This document shows positions 12,604 to 21,703 of a DNA stretch of 64,000 bases, in pieces. Positions within the stretch are counted from its first letter, which is position 1; every line of letters begins with the position of its first letter. The DNA comes from Bacteroidales bacterium (GTDB lineage: Bacteria; Bacteroidota; Bacteroidia; Bacteroidales; UBA932): contig JAFWSX010000001.1 of NCBI GenBank assembly GCA_017519185.1, positions 62,001-126,000 on the forward strand, written 5' to 3'. Below the pieces are notes generated by a model. The model did not search any database, had not been told where the DNA came from, and saw nothing but the letters and a program-made list of their open reading frames with translations. The position numbers and the translations under genes were made by a program.

Positions 12604-13138
12604 CGGAAGTTCTCCTCAAGTAGGTTCTGAATTCATATTTGAGCCCGCAGCGCGGGTCTTCTGAAGTATTGCTGCGCTCGTACAGCTGCCATACCTCAGG
12701 GTCGATGGCCGGGAAGAAAGTGTCTGCGTCGGGCACTAGGGTATGGACGTGGGTCACGAACAGACGGTCGGCGATGTCGATGGCCTGGCGGTAGATCATC
12801 CCGCCGCCCATCACGAACACATCGGGGCGGGAAGCAACCTCCAGGGCACGCTCCAGCGACTCAACAGCGACGGCGCTGGTGGGGCTCCCTTCGGTGTTCT
12901 CATATCCAAGCCCTTCCTCGGCCAGGCGGGAGCTTACCACGATGTTCTCGCGGCCGGGCAGCGGCTTGCAGCCGATGGACTCCCAGGTGCGCCGCCCCAT
13001 AATGAGGCTTCCGCCCATAGTCTTGGCCTTGAAGAACTTCATATCTTCGGAAATGTGCCAGGGCATATCGCCTTCACGGCCAATGGCCCAGTCGTCAGCC
13101 ACGGCCACTATTATGTTGATGATCTGTTCGGGTTGCAT
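12596..13138 (-). CDS. folA: Dihydrofolate reductase
   Basis: This protein of about 180 residues reduces dihydrofolate to tetrahydrofolate with NADPH. The family signature is plain: IVAVADDWAIGREGDMPWHISEDMKFFK carries the conserved Trp and the substrate-protonating acid, followed by MGRRTWESIG and the nucleotide-binding VMGGGMIY. A longer frame begins at 13210, but it would overlap the end of thyA and adds residues foreign to the family, so I chose the ATG at 13138, which leaves a 31-base gap after thyA. Pairing with thyA is functional, because thymidylate synthase makes the dihydrofolate that this enzyme recycles. Confidence 0.95.
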   Translation of the reverse strand: MQPEQIINIIVAVADDWAIGREGDMPWHISEDMKFFKAKTMGGSLIMGRRTWESIGCKPLPGRENIVVSSRLAEEGLGYENTEGSPTSAVAVESLERALEVASRPDVFVMGGGMIYRQAIDIADRLFVTHVHTLVPDADTFFPAIDPEVWQLYERSNTSEDPRCGLKYEFRTYLRRTSDE

Positions 13139-13169
13139 TGCAGAGAAAACTGGTTGTATGGAAATCTGC

Positions 13170-13964
13170 CTACACGGCCACCGGAGCCTTGATTGCAGGC
13201 CAGGGGTCATAGCCCTCCAGCTGGAAATCTTCGTATTTGAAACAGAAGATATCTTTTACGTCAGGATTGATCTTCATCACGGGCAGGGCCCTCGGAGTGC
13301 GGCTCAGCTGAAGGTCAACCTGCTCGAAATGGTTGTTGTAGATGTGCACGTCGCCGAAACTGTGCACGAAGTCGCCGAGCTCATAGCCGCAGCACTGTGC
13401 GACCATCTGTGTCAGCAGGGCGTACGAAGCTATGTTGAACGGCACGCCGAGGAAGACGTCGGCGCTGCGCTGGTAGAGCTGGCAGCTGAGACGGCCTTCG
13501 GCCACATAGAACTGGAAGAGGGTGTGGCAGGGCGGCAGGGCCATCTTGTCCACTTCAGCCACGTTCCAGGCAGAGATGATGTGCCTGCGAGAATCAGGAT
13601 TCTTCTTGAGCTGCTCCATCAAGTTTGCCAGCTGGTCGATGTGCCCTCCGTCGGGAGTGGGCCAGCTGCGCCACTGGTGGCCGTAGACAGGACCCAGTTC
13701 ACCGTTCTCGTCGGCCCATTCGTCCCATATCGTGACCTTGTTGTCGTTGAGGTATTTTATGTTGGTGCTGCCGCTGATGAACCACAGCAGCTCATAGATG
13801 ATCGAACGCAGATGGACTTTCTTGGTGGTGAGCAGCGGAAATCCGTCCTGAAGGTGGAAACGCATCTGGTAGCCGAACACGCTTTTGGTGCCGGTGCCGG
13901 TGCGGTCGCCCTTGCTCACGCCGTTGTCCTTGATGTATTGAAGTAAATCCAGATACTGTTTCAT
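13170..13964 (-). CDS. thyA: Thymidylate synthase
   Basis: This 264-residue protein makes dTMP from dUMP using methylene-tetrahydrofolate. The length equals that of the classic ThyA family. Visible motifs are the phosphate-binding [10 protein letters not shown], the catalytic Cys in [12 protein letters not shown], and [18 protein letters not shown]. It starts 13 bases after lepA ends and is followed by folA, forming the common thyA-folA pair. Nothing is unusual in the sequence. Confidence 0.97.
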   Translation of the reverse strand: MKQYLDLLQYIKDNGVSKGDRTGTGTKSVFGYQMRFHLQDGFPLLTTKKVHLRSIIYELLWFISGSTNIKYLNDNKVTIWDEWADENGELGPVYGHQWRSWPTPDGGHIDQLANLMEQLKKNPDSRRHIISAWNVAEVDKMALPPCHTLFQFYVAEGRLSCQLYQRSADVFLGVPFNIASYALLTQMVAQCCGYELGDFVHSFGDVHIYNNHFEQVDLQLSRTPRALPVMKINPDVKDIFCFKYEDFQLEGYDPWPAIKAPVAV

Positions 13965-13977
13965 ATCGAGAATGTAG

Positions 13978-15762
13978 TTACAGTTTCAAAACAGCCATAA
14001 ATGCGCTCTGGGGCACCTGAACATTGCCGATCTGGCGCATACGCTTCTTTCCCTTCTTCTGCTTCTCCAACAGCTTGCGCTTGCGGGTGATGTCGCCTCC
14101 GTAGCACTTCGCAGTCACATCCTTGCGCACGGCCTTGACGGTTTCGCGTGCTATGATCTTGGCGCCGATGGCAGCCTGGATGGCAATCTCGAACTGCTGG
14201 CGAGGGATGAGCTCCTTGAGCTTCTCGCACATACGGCGGCCGAAGTCGTAGGCGTGGTCGCGGTGGATGAGCGACGATAGGGCGTCGACAGGCTCTCCGT
14301 TGAGCAGGATGTCGAGTTTCACCAGGTCGGCCTTGTCGAATCCGGTGACGTGGTAGTCGAACGATGCATAGCCCTTGGAGATGGACTTCAGGCGGTCATA
14401 GAAGTCGAACACGATCTCTGCAAGCGGCATATCGTAGTTGAGTTCCACGCGGTCCGAGGTCAGGAAGTGCTGTCCTGCCAAGGTGCCGCGCTTGTCGAGG
14501 CACAGCTTCATTATCGGCCCGAAGAAATCGCTCTTGGAGATGATCTGGGCGCGTATATAAGGTTCTTCTATATGGTCGATGAGCGTCGGCGCGGGAAGTC
14601 CGGAGGGGTTGTGGACATCGACCACTTCGCCCTGGGTGGTGTAGACCTTATAGGACACGTTGGGCACGGTGGTGATCACGTCCATATCGAACTCGCGGTA
14701 GAGCCTCTCCTGAACGATCTCGAGGTGGAGCAGGCCGAGGAAACCGCAGCGGAAGCCGAAGCCGAGGGCCAGCGAACTCTCGGGCTCAAACACCAGCGAG
14801 GCGTCGTTCAGCTGGAGCTTCTCCAACGAAGCGCGCAGGTCTTCGTATTCGTCGGCCTCTACGGGATAGACACCGGCGAAGAGCATCGGCTTGACCTCTT
14901 CGAAACCGGCGATGTGGCCGCTGCAGGGGTTCTCCACGTGCGTGATGGTGTCGCCCACCTTCACCTCGACGGCAGTCTTGATGCCGGAGATGATGTAGCC
15001 CACGCTGCCGCAGGGGATTTCGTCCCTGGGACAGAGTTTCATCTTGAGCACACCCACCTCGTCGGCGTCATAGGAGCGCCCGGTGTGGACGAACTTGACC
15101 TTGTCACCGCAGTGGATGCTGCCGTTGACTACTTTGAAATATGCTATGATGCCCCTGAAGGGGTTGAATACGGAGTCGAAGATGAGGGCCTGCAGGGGAG
15201 CGTCGGGATCGCCGCTGGGGGCAGGCACGCGGTCTACTATGGCATCGAGGATGGCCGGAACGCCTTCTCCTGTTCGGGCGCTGGCCAGCAGCACGTCGTC
15301 GGGATCGCAGCCGATGAGGTCTACGATCTGGTCACGGACCACGTCGATCATCGCGGCGTCCATATCGATCTTGTTGAGAACCGGGATAATGGCCAGGTCG
15401 TGCTCGATGGCAAGATAGAGGTTCGAGATGGTCTGGGCCTGGATGCCCTGGGTGGCGTCGACCACCAGGAGGGCTCCTTCGCAGGAAGCTATGGCGCGGG
15501 ACACTTCATAAGAAAAGTCCACGTGGCCGGGAGTGTCGATGAGGTTGAGGACATATTCCTGACCGTCGCGGGAGTAGTTCATCTGGATGGCGTGGCTCTT
15601 GATGGTAATGCCTTTCTCCTTCTCGAGATCCATGCTGTCCAGCACCTGATCTTCCATTTCCCGCTCATCAAGGGTCTTCGTGCACTCCAGCATTCGGTCT
15701 GCCAATGTGCTTTTCCCGTGGTCGATGTGGGCTATGATGCAAAAATTCCTAATGTTCCTCAT
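13978..15762 (-). CDS. lepA: Elongation factor 4 (back-translocating ribosomal GTPase LepA)
   Basis: This 594-residue translational GTPase has the family's usual length. It has the P-loop AHIDHGKST, the DTPGHVDF switch with its catalytic His, NKID for guanine recognition, EF-G-like domains II, III and V, and the LepA-specific basic C-terminal domain ([15 protein letters not shown]). LepA acts on stalled or misassembled ribosomes under ionic or other stress. It heads the lepA-thyA-folA-transporter transcript. Its -7 box (TATCTTTG read on the minus strand) lies only 8 bases before the ATG, so the message may have almost no leader. Confidence 0.97.
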   Translation of the reverse strand: MRNIRNFCIIAHIDHGKSTLADRMLECTKTLDEREMEDQVLDSMDLEKEKGITIKSHAIQMNYSRDGQEYVLNLIDTPGHVDFSYEVSRAIASCEGALLVVDATQGIQAQTISNLYLAIEHDLAIIPVLNKIDMDAAMIDVVRDQIVDLIGCDPDDVLLASARTGEGVPAILDAIVDRVPAPSGDPDAPLQALIFDSVFNPFRGIIAYFKVVNGSIHCGDKVKFVHTGRSYDADEVGVLKMKLCPRDEIPCGSVGYIISGIKTAVEVKVGDTITHVENPCSGHIAGFEEVKPMLFAGVYPVEADEYEDLRASLEKLQLNDASLVFEPESSLALGFGFRCGFLGLLHLEIVQERLYREFDMDVITTVPNVSYKVYTTQGEVVDVHNPSGLPAPTLIDHIEEPYIRAQIISKSDFFGPIMKLCLDKRGTLAGQHFLTSDRVELNYDMPLAEIVFDFYDRLKSISKGYASFDYHVTGFDKADLVKLDILLNGEPVDALSSLIHRDHAYDFGRRMCEKLKELIPRQQFEIAIQAAIGAKIIARETVKAVRKDVTAKCYGGDITRKRKLLEKQKKGKKRMRQIGNVQVPQSAFMAVLKL

Positions 15763-15770
15763 ACTGTGTG

Positions 15771-15802
15771 CAAAGATAATTAATCAAAAAGAGTTATTTT
15801 TG
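15771..15802. promoter_or_regulatory. Divergent promoters for lepA (minus) and tkt (plus)
   Basis: Two back-to-back Bacteroidota -7 boxes are visible. TATCTTTG on the minus strand (15771-15778) lies 8 bases before the lepA ATG. TATTTTTG on the plus strand (15795-15802) lies about 45 bases before the chosen tkt start. No convincing -33 TTTG was found for either, so the calls rest on the -7 boxes. Confidence 0.6.
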
Positions 15803-15847
15803 TAGATACGCTAAAATTAAATGCAAATCACAAAACATCAACTGAAT

Positions 15848-17863
15848 ATGAACGACATCAAGATTATGAACAGAGCTGCCGACAATATCCGTATTCTGGC
15901 GGCTTCTATGGTTGAAAAGGCCAAATCGGGACACCCCGGCGGAGCTATGGGCGGCGCTGATTTCATCAACGTGCTCTTCAGCGAGTTCCTGGAGTATGAC
16001 CCCCGCAATATGAAGTACGAAGGACGTGACCGCTTCTTCCTGGATCCCGGTCATATGGCCCCGATGCTCTACTCACAGCTTGCACTGACAGGCAAGTACA
16101 GCCTCGAAGAGCTTGCAACCCTGCGTCAGTGGGGCTCACCTGTCACCGGCCATCCCGAGCTTGATGTGGTTCGCGGAATTGAGAACACCTCAGGCCCCCT
16201 GGGTCAGGGACACGTGTTCGCAGTGGGTGCAGCCATCGCAGAGAAGCACCTTGCAGCCCTTCTGGGCGAAGAGGTGATGAACCACAAGATCTATGCATAC
16301 ATCTCTGACGGAGGCATCCAGGAGGAGATCAGCCAGGGTGCAGGCCGCATCGCCGGAACCCTCGGCCTTGACAACCTCATTATGTTCTACGACTCCAACG
16401 ACATCCAGCTTTCTACCGAGACCAAGGTGGTTACTTCAGAGGACACCGCGGCCAAATATCGCGCCTGGGGCTGGAACGTATATGAAATCAACGGCAACTG
16501 CGTGGACCAGATCCGCGGTGCGCTGACAATGGCTCAGAACGCCAATGGCAAGCCGACCCTCATCATCGGCAAGTGCATTATGGGCAAGGGCGCCCTCAAG
16601 GCCGACGGTACCAGCTACGAGCGCAACTGCAAGACTCACGGAGCTCCTCTGGGCGGCGACGCTTACGTCAACACCATCAAGGCTCTCGGCGGAGATCCCG
16701 AGAATCCTTTCCAGATCTTCCCTGAGGTAAAGAAGCTCTATGCCGACCGTGCAAAACAGCTCCGCAAGATTATGGACGCCAAGTATGCCCGCAAGGCAGA
16801 ATGGGCAAAAGCCAACCCCGAGAAGGCCGCTCTCCTCAAAGAGTGGTTCAGCGGCAAAGCCCCTGTCATCGACTGGAGCAAGGTTGAGCAGAAACCAGAC
16901 GACGCAACCCGTTCAGCATCGGCTGCAGTCCTCAGCCAGCTGGCACAGCAGGTGCCCAATATGATCTGCGCAAGCGCCGACCTGAGCAACTCCGACAAGA
17001 CAGACGGTTTCCTGAAGCATACCACAAGTATGGTGAAGGGCGACTTCAGCGGCTCGTTCTTCCAGGCTGGCGTGGCTGAGCTCACGATGGCTTGCTGCTG
17101 CATCGGTATGGCCCTTCACGGCGGTGTCATCCCTGCTTGCGGTACCTTCTTCGTATTCTCAGACTATATGAAACCCGCAGTACGTATGGCTGCCCTGATG
17201 GAAGTTCCCGTGAAGTTCATCTGGACCCACGATGCATTCCGCGTAGGAGAAGACGGCCCGACCCACGAGCCCGTAGAGCAGGAGGCACAGATCCGTCTGA
17301 TGGAGAAACTCAAGACTCACAAAGGCAAGAACTCGATGCTCGTGCTCCGTCCCGCAGACAGCGACGAGACCACACAGGCCTGGAAGCTCGCGATGGAGAA
17401 CACCACTTCTCCGACCGGCCTCATCTTCAGCCGCCAGAACATCAAGACCCTGCCTGCCGGCAACGACTACAGCCAGGCAGCCAAGGGTGCTTACATCGTA
17501 GCAGGTTCAGATCCTGACTTCGACGTGATCCTTCTCGCATCAGGATCTGAGGTTTCAACCCTCGTGGCAGGTGCAGAACTCCTCCGCGCCGACGGCATCA
17601 AGTGCCGCATCGTCAGCGTGCCTTCAGAAGGTCTGTTCCGCAGCCAGAGCAAGGCTTACCAGCGCAGCATCCTCCCGGGCAACAAGAAGAAATTTGGTAT
17701 GACCGCAGGTCTGCCCGTGACCCTCGAAGGTCTTGTTGGTGCCGGCGGAAAGGTTTGGGGCCTGAGCTCATTCGGCTTCTCTGCTCCCTACAAGGTGCTC
17801 GACGAGAAGCTCGGCTTCACCGCAGCCAACGTCTACAACCAGGTGAAGGCTATGCTGAAATAG
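15848..17863 (+). CDS. tkt: Transketolase
   Basis: This 671-residue thiamine-diphosphate enzyme of the non-oxidative pentose phosphate pathway moves two-carbon units between sugar phosphates. Motifs include KSGHPGGAMGGADF at the N-terminus, the cofactor-binding segment around SDGGIQEEISQGAGRIAG, the pyrimidine-domain region FFVFSDYMKPAVRMAALM, and THDAFRVGEDGPTHEPVEQ. The length is normal for a single-chain transketolase. The first in-frame ATG is at 15821. I chose 15848 because the protein then starts MNDIKIMNRAADNIR, the usual family start. A terminator follows at 17885. Confidence 0.96.
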   Translation: MNDIKIMNRAADNIRILAASMVEKAKSGHPGGAMGGADFINVLFSEFLEYDPRNMKYEGRDRFFLDPGHMAPMLYSQLALTGKYSLEELATLRQWGSPVTGHPELDVVRGIENTSGPLGQGHVFAVGAAIAEKHLAALLGEEVMNHKIYAYISDGGIQEEISQGAGRIAGTLGLDNLIMFYDSNDIQLSTETKVVTSEDTAAKYRAWGWNVYEINGNCVDQIRGALTMAQNANGKPTLIIGKCIMGKGALKADGTSYERNCKTHGAPLGGDAYVNTIKALGGDPENPFQIFPEVKKLYADRAKQLRKIMDAKYARKAEWAKANPEKAALLKEWFSGKAPVIDWSKVEQKPDDATRSASAAVLSQLAQQVPNMICASADLSNSDKTDGFLKHTTSMVKGDFSGSFFQAGVAELTMACCCIGMALHGGVIPACGTFFVFSDYMKPAVRMAALMEVPVKFIWTHDAFRVGEDGPTHEPVEQEAQIRLMEKLKTHKGKNSMLVLRPADSDETTQAWKLAMENTTSPTGLIFSRQNIKTLPAGNDYSQAAKGAYIVAGSDPDFDVILLASGSEVSTLVAGAELLRADGIKCRIVSVPSEGLFRSQSKAYQRSILPGNKKKFGMTAGLPVTLEGLVGAGGKVWGLSSFGFSAPYKVLDEKLGFTAANVYNQVKAMLK

Positions 17864-17884
17864 CAGGACGGCCTGCCATACAAC

Positions 17885-17917
17885 AAACCACCGGTCCGTT
17901 TGGGCTGGTGGTTTTTT
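17885..17917 (+). terminator. Terminator after tkt
   Basis: A stem of AAACCACC pairing with GGTGGTTT, with a G/C-rich interior, is followed by TTTTTT. It sits 22 bases after the tkt stop and just before the convergent Spy-like gene. Confidence 0.8.
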
Positions 17918-17941
17918 ATTGGGAACTACTTATGAAAAACG

Positions 17942-18505
17942 TTATTTTGTATTGTTATTGTTGTTGCCTCCCCTCTGCCAGGGGTTCCTGCTGCCGTTGT
18001 TTCCTCCGGGATTGTTGCCTCCCTGGCCGGGAGCATTGTTTCCTCCGGGACCTCCCTGACGGAACTGGTAGAGAAGCTGCATACGGAACATATCCTCTGT
18101 GGTGAATACTTTGGCAACTTTCTCGACAGGCATCACGCGCAGCAGCTTGGTGATGTAGTTTTCTGTGAGCTGGGCCTCTTTCTTCTGGGAGTCGGTGTAT
18201 TCCTTGAGGGCCGCCTTGAGCTCGTCAGCTTTCTTGTTGGGGTCGTTCATCTTCATCATAGCGCCCCTGATGCCTGCGCGGGCCTGCTCCACATCCTTGT
18301 TGTACTCGTTGTAGATCGGCCAGAACTTTTCTGCCTCAGCCACCGAAAGGTCGAGTTGCTGGGTGAAGAAAGCCACTTTGGCAGCGTTGATGCGGTCTGC
18401 ACCCTGCCGGCGGTCCTGGTCGGAACCTCCCTGGGGCATCCACTGGGCGAACGCGGCGATGGACAGTATGCACAGTGCAAATGATATTGCAAATAGTCTT
18501 TTCAT
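17942..18505 (-). CDS. Periplasmic Spy/CpxP-like protein with Gly/Asn-rich tail
   Basis: This 187-residue protein has a signal peptide cut near AFA-QW. The body (about residues 35-140) is helical and charged, with a repeated pattern of short helices like the LTxxQ proteins Spy and CpxP, which act as periplasmic chaperones or stress sensors. The last 45 residues are low-complexity Gly, Asn, Pro and Gln. It lies 17 bases downstream of a small membrane protein and an ECF sigma factor in the same orientation, so it is probably a target or modulator of that regulon. The assignment to the Spy class rests on general character and context, not on a decisive motif. Confidence 0.65.
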   Translation of the reverse strand: MKRLFAISFALCILSIAAFAQWMPQGGSDQDRRQGADRINAAKVAFFTQQLDLSVAEAEKFWPIYNEYNKDVEQARAGIRGAMMKMNDPNKKADELKAALKEYTDSQKKEAQLTENYITKLLRVMPVEKVAKVFTTEDMFRMQLLYQFRQGGPGGNNAPGQGGNNPGGNNGSRNPWQRGGNNNNNTK

Positions 18506-18522
18506 TTCAGTCTTGATATATC

Positions 18523-18960
18523 TTATTGGATAGATGCCAGATAGTGATAGAGGGCGGCGTCTGTCGAAGGAGTGGCGAAATATTGGAGAATCTCTTCTTC
18601 AGACGGGGTGAACTGGGCCTGATAGCCTTCGAAATCCAGTTCGTCGAGATATTCGAACATCGCGGGATCCATATTCTCGACGGCGGCGGCAATCTCGTCA
18701 TATTCGGACATCTGGGCATTCTGCGATGCCAGGCCTCCGGTCATCGAGAGTATGCCGTAACCGATGCCGAGGATGACTGCGAACGAGCAGGCCATCATCA
18801 GGGCGGGCTTCAGGACACCGACGAAACCTGCGGGCTTCTTCTCTGTGGCGAACACCTTGTCGCGCAGAGAATCTTCCAGCGACGTGAAGTATCCCTCGGG
18901 CGCGGTGAAGGGGTTCTGGCGGAACTCTTCCCTCTGCAATATGTCGTTGTTGTTTTTCAT
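18523..18960 (-). CDS. Small single-pass membrane protein, candidate anti-sigma factor
   Basis: This 145-residue protein has an N-terminal cytoplasmic part of about 48 residues, one transmembrane helix at roughly 50-72 (ALMMACSFAVILGIGYGIL), and an acidic C-terminal part that would face the periplasm. This topology and its place immediately after an ECF sigma gene are those of anti-sigma factors in Bacteroidota. No zinc-binding anti-sigma motif (HxxxCxxC) is present, so the role is inferred from position. The next gene is the Spy-like periplasmic protein. Confidence 0.6.
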   Translation of the reverse strand: MKNNNDILQREEFRQNPFTAPEGYFTSLEDSLRDKVFATEKKPAGFVGVLKPALMMACSFAVILGIGYGILSMTGGLASQNAQMSEYDEIAAAVENMDPAMFEYLDELDFEGYQAQFTPSEEEILQYFATPSTDAALYHYLASIQ

Positions 18961-18996
18961 TGCTCGTGTTCTTAGACTATCAGTAAAAACAAAGGT

Positions 18997-19554
18997 TTAA
19001 TTTTCTATATCCAAATCTTTTTTCAGGTAATCGACCACCTTCTGGTAGGCGTGATGGTAGGATGCCTTGAGTGCTCCCGGGGAGGTGTCGAGCACTTCTG
19101 CCATATCTTCGTACTTCATTTCCTCCCAGTAGCGGAGCGAGAAAACAACCTTCTGCTTGGGAGGCAGCTTGTTCACCGCTTTCTGCAGGGAGAGCTGCAC
19201 CTTGGTGCCGTTGAAATTCTCGTCGGCGGTGAGTTTGCGCTCAAACGCGGCTTCATTTGCGTTCAGGGAAAGGAAGCCTATGATCTTCTTGCGGTTGAGG
19301 AAGGTCAGCACTTCGTTGGTGGCGATGCGGTAGAGCCAGGTGTAGAGCTTGGAGTCCTCACGGAAGGTGTCCATAGCGTTCCAGGCCTTGACATAGGTGT
19401 TCTGAAGCAGGTCGTTCGCATCGTCGTGGTTTGCGACAAGCTTGCGGATGTGCCAGTAGAGCTGCTCGCCGTACTGGCGCACCAGCAGGTTGAATGCCTG
19501 GTTGCGCTCGCCGCTGCGGTATAATTCCAATATCCTGCTGTCGTCAGTTGCCAT
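18997..19554 (-). CDS. ECF-type RNA polymerase sigma factor
   Basis: This 185-residue sigma-70 family protein has only regions 2 and 4. Region 2 runs about 20-90, with HDDANDLLQNTYVKAWNAMDTF and LYTWLYRIATNEVLTFL, which contact core polymerase and the -10 element. Region 4 runs about 125-180, with LPPKQKVVFSLRYWEEMKYEDMAEVL and a helix-turn-helix ending at KASYHHAYQKV. It starts a three-gene set with a candidate anti-sigma membrane protein and a Spy-like periplasmic protein, so an envelope-stress circuit is the natural reading. Target promoters cannot be deduced here. Confidence 0.93.
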   Translation of the reverse strand: MATDDSRILELYRSGERNQAFNLLVRQYGEQLYWHIRKLVANHDDANDLLQNTYVKAWNAMDTFREDSKLYTWLYRIATNEVLTFLNRKKIIGFLSLNANEAAFERKLTADENFNGTKVQLSLQKAVNKLPPKQKVVFSLRYWEEMKYEDMAEVLDTSPGALKASYHHAYQKVVDYLKKDLDIEN

Positions 19555-19647
19555 TTCCTGATGCTAAAGGGCTGAAGGCCATCGTGCATTTAATATGCCA
19601 ATGGCTGGATGCGAATCCCTAAGTTACGGATTTTTGCTGAAAAAGCG

Positions 19648-19655
19648 TATCTTTA
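19648..19655 (+). promoter_or_regulatory. -7 promoter box five bases before the glycosyltransferase start
   Basis: TATCTTTA matches the Bacteroidota TAnnTTTG box except at the last base. It ends 5 bases before the ATG at 19661, which supports that start over the in-frame ATG at 19595 and predicts a leaderless message. An 18-base stretch around it recurs exactly in front of rsmA at 49015-49032. Confidence 0.55.
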
Positions 19656-19660
19656 CATCT

Positions 19661-20602
19661 ATGACCCCTGAAAAGAAATATGCACCTGTGGCCTTTTTCT
19701 GCTATGACAGGCTCGATACCGCCCGGCAGACCATCGAAGCGCTTATCCGCAACGAAGGAGCGGCAGAGACAGAGGTGTACGCCTTCTGCGACGCTGCCCG
19801 CAACCCGCAGGACGTAGAGAAGGTGCTTGCCGTGAGGCTCTGGCTGCACGATATTCCCGACGGGTCGTTCAAGGCTTTGCATATAGTGGAGAGGCCCAAC
19901 AATTTCGGGCTCAACAGGAACATTATCTCGGGCATTACCGAGGTTGTCAACCTTTGCGGCAGGGTGATCGTCATCGAGGATGACATCGTTACTTCGCCTT
20001 TCTTCCTGCAGTATGCCAACAATGCCCTGGAGGAATATGAGGACAAGAAGGAGGTGATGATGATAGGGGGGCACACGCAGCTGGACATTCCGGAAAAGGG
20101 CGATGTCTATTTCAGCCCTCACGCGCAGATATGGGGCTGGGCTACCTGGGCGGACCGCTGGCAGTATTTCCGCCACTACAGTTCGCGCGAAGAAGCATTG
20201 GAAGGTATGACTCCGGAAGAAATCGACGCTCTTCAGTACCACGGGGTATTTCCCATTCTCAAGGGGCTTGACAAGCAGTCGCCGATGTGGGATATCTGCT
20301 GGAACGTGGAGATCCACAAGCGTCACGGTTTCTGCCTGACACCGACACGCACACTGGTGCACAATGCAGGCCTCGGTGGAGGGACCAACTACAACAGGTG
20401 GATGAAGTATTTCGGACATTATATAGAATATCCGTTCAACGACCACCTGCCAGACGTGCGGCGCAGTCCGATTGCAGCCGACAAGGAGATCGAGGATGTG
20501 CTGTACCCGGCTGCTATGAAGGACTGGGGCTTCCAGTACAATTTCATCGGAAAGATAGTCCATACCTTATATCTTCCTTTCAAGAAGCTGAAAGGAAAAT
20601 AA
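19661..20602 (+). CDS. Glycosyltransferase (GT-A fold, GNT-I/GT2-like)
   Basis: This 313-residue protein has no signal peptide. The N-terminal half has the GT-A pattern: a first strand (APVAFFCYDR), ERPNNFGLNRNI, and a strand ending in the metal-binding motif VIVIEDDIV, followed by SPFFLQYANNALEEY. A WGWATWADRW motif near residue 160 probably sits at the acceptor site. This combination is common in bacterial sugar transferases of surface-polysaccharide loci. Donor and acceptor are unknown. I chose the ATG at 19661 because a promoter-like box lies directly before it. Two further surface-glycan genes follow in the same orientation after a 204-base gap that holds an inverted-repeat element. Confidence 0.85.
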   Translation: MTPEKKYAPVAFFCYDRLDTARQTIEALIRNEGAAETEVYAFCDAARNPQDVEKVLAVRLWLHDIPDGSFKALHIVERPNNFGLNRNIISGITEVVNLCGRVIVIEDDIVTSPFFLQYANNALEEYEDKKEVMMIGGHTQLDIPEKGDVYFSPHAQIWGWATWADRWQYFRHYSSREEALEGMTPEEIDALQYHGVFPILKGLDKQSPMWDICWNVEIHKRHGFCLTPTRTLVHNAGLGGGTNYNRWMKYFGHYIEYPFNDHLPDVRRSPIAADKEIEDVLYPAAMKDWGFQYNFIGKIVHTLYLPFKKLKGK

Positions 20603-20612
20603 TAACTATGAC

Positions 20613-20783
20613 GACACGGAAGAAATACTGCATCTCGGCGAAGCTGCGCTCACTGCGTTCGCTCCGTCCCCTCCCATTGTCTGCTTCGTCATCGCTGAGC
20701 GATAACTCGCATCCAGCGGGCCCCTCCCCCTGCCCGCTCCGGGGGTGGAGATGTTCGCTACGATGCAGTATTTCTTCCGTGTC
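20613..20783. repeat. 171-bp inverted-repeat element with 22-bp perfect ends
   Basis: The 22 bases at 20613-20634 are the exact reverse complement of 20762-20783. Inside lie at least two more hairpins: ATCGC-TGA-GCGAT near 20693, and AGCGGGC pairing with GCCCGCT near 20720-20745. The element fills most of the gap between two glycan genes. Short frames run through it on both strands, but none looks like a conserved protein. It resembles a palindromic non-autonomous element (MITE- or REP-like) or a structured RNA. The copy number in the genome cannot be seen. Confidence 0.75.
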
Positions 20784-20806
20784 CTTCGCAATAGTTGACA
20801 AATGTT

Positions 20807-21703
20807 ATGAGTATACTCTCTAAACTCAGTAAATATATAATTGTGGCGTCCTGGAGGCTGCACGCGGATCATCTGCTGTCTGACAAGGCCTACAACAGCC
20901 TGTATTACCGGTGGAAGTTCGACAAGAAACTGAACTGGAGGAATCCGCGTACGTACAACGAGAAACTGAACTGGCTGAAACTGCACGACCGCCAGCCGCT
21001 CTACTGCACCCTGGTCGACAAGGCCGAAGTAAAGGCCCACGTGGCCGGCATCATCGGCGAGGAATATCTCATCCCCACCCTCGGCGTGTGGGAGCGCTGG
21101 GAAGACATCGACTTCGGCAGCCTGCCGGAGAAGTTCGTGCTCAAATGCACCCACGACAGCGGCGGCACATTCATCGTCACCGACCGCAGCGCAGCAGATC
21201 TCACCAAGTGTCCAGAAATCCTTGCACGCTCGTTGAAGCGTAATTTCTTCTGGGAATCCCGCGAATGGCCCTACCGCAGTCTGAAGCCCCGCATCATCGC
21301 CGAGCCCTACCTTGTGGATGAAGCCACCGGCGAACTGACGGACTACAAGTTCTTCTGCTTCGACGGCGTCTGCAAGGCTATGTTCGTAGCCACAGACCGC
21401 CAGAGCGGCCACACGAAGTTCGATTTCTACGACCGCGACTTCAACCATCTGGATATGCACGACAACCACGACAATGCGGCTGTCACTCCTGCAAAGCCGA
21501 AGAACTACGAGAAGATGGTGGAGCTTGCCGAGACTATGGCCCAGGGATTCCCTCACGTGCGTATGGACTTCTACAACATCGACGGCAAGATCTATTTCGG
21601 AGAATATACCTTCTACCACTGGAGCGGCTTCGACCACTTCTACCCTGAGAAATGGGAATATACCTTCGGCGACTGGATCGACCTTGAAAAAGTGAAGAAA
21701 TGA
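20807..21703 (+). CDS. TupA-like ATP-grasp protein of surface polysaccharide synthesis
   Basis: This 298-residue protein resembles the TupA-like ATP-grasp family first noted in teichuronopeptide synthesis and widespread in capsule loci. Characteristic parts are YNEKLNWLKLHDRQPLYCTLVDK near the N-terminus, the KFVLKCTHDSGGTFIV strand-loop that replaces the normal ATP-grasp P-loop, KPRIIAEPYL, TDYKFFCFDG and VRMDFYNIDGKIYFGEYTFYH. The family probably ligates an amino acid or similar group to a sugar acid. The in-frame ATG at 20795 is also possible. It overlaps the following glycosyltransferase by 4 bases (ATGA), so the two are translationally coupled. Confidence 0.85.
   Translation: MSILSKLSKYIIVASWRLHADHLLSDKAYNSLYYRWKFDKKLNWRNPRTYNEKLNWLKLHDRQPLYCTLVDKAEVKAHVAGIIGEEYLIPTLGVWERWEDIDFGSLPEKFVLKCTHDSGGTFIVTDRSAADLTKCPEILARSLKRNFFWESREWPYRSLKPRIIAEPYLVDEATGELTDYKFFCFDGVCKAMFVATDRQSGHTKFDFYDRDFNHLDMHDNHDNAAVTPAKPKNYEKMVELAETMAQGFPHVRMDFYNIDGKIYFGEYTFYHWSGFDHFYPEKWEYTFGDWIDLEKVKK

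Noticed and set aside
14350..15783. A 477-codon open frame on the plus strand opposite lepA
   Set aside because: It is the antisense shadow of lepA. Its translation is rich in His, Val and Asp and has no family motif, while the minus strand has a complete LepA.
20613..20783. Retron msr/msd RNA as an explanation of the inverted repeat
   Set aside because: No reverse transcriptase or effector gene lies nearby, and 22-bp perfect terminal repeats fit a palindromic element better.
20606..21637. A 343-codon minus-strand frame over the TupA-like gene and the inverted repeat
   Set aside because: Most of it is antisense to the TupA-like gene, and the end runs into the palindromic element. It is composition-driven.
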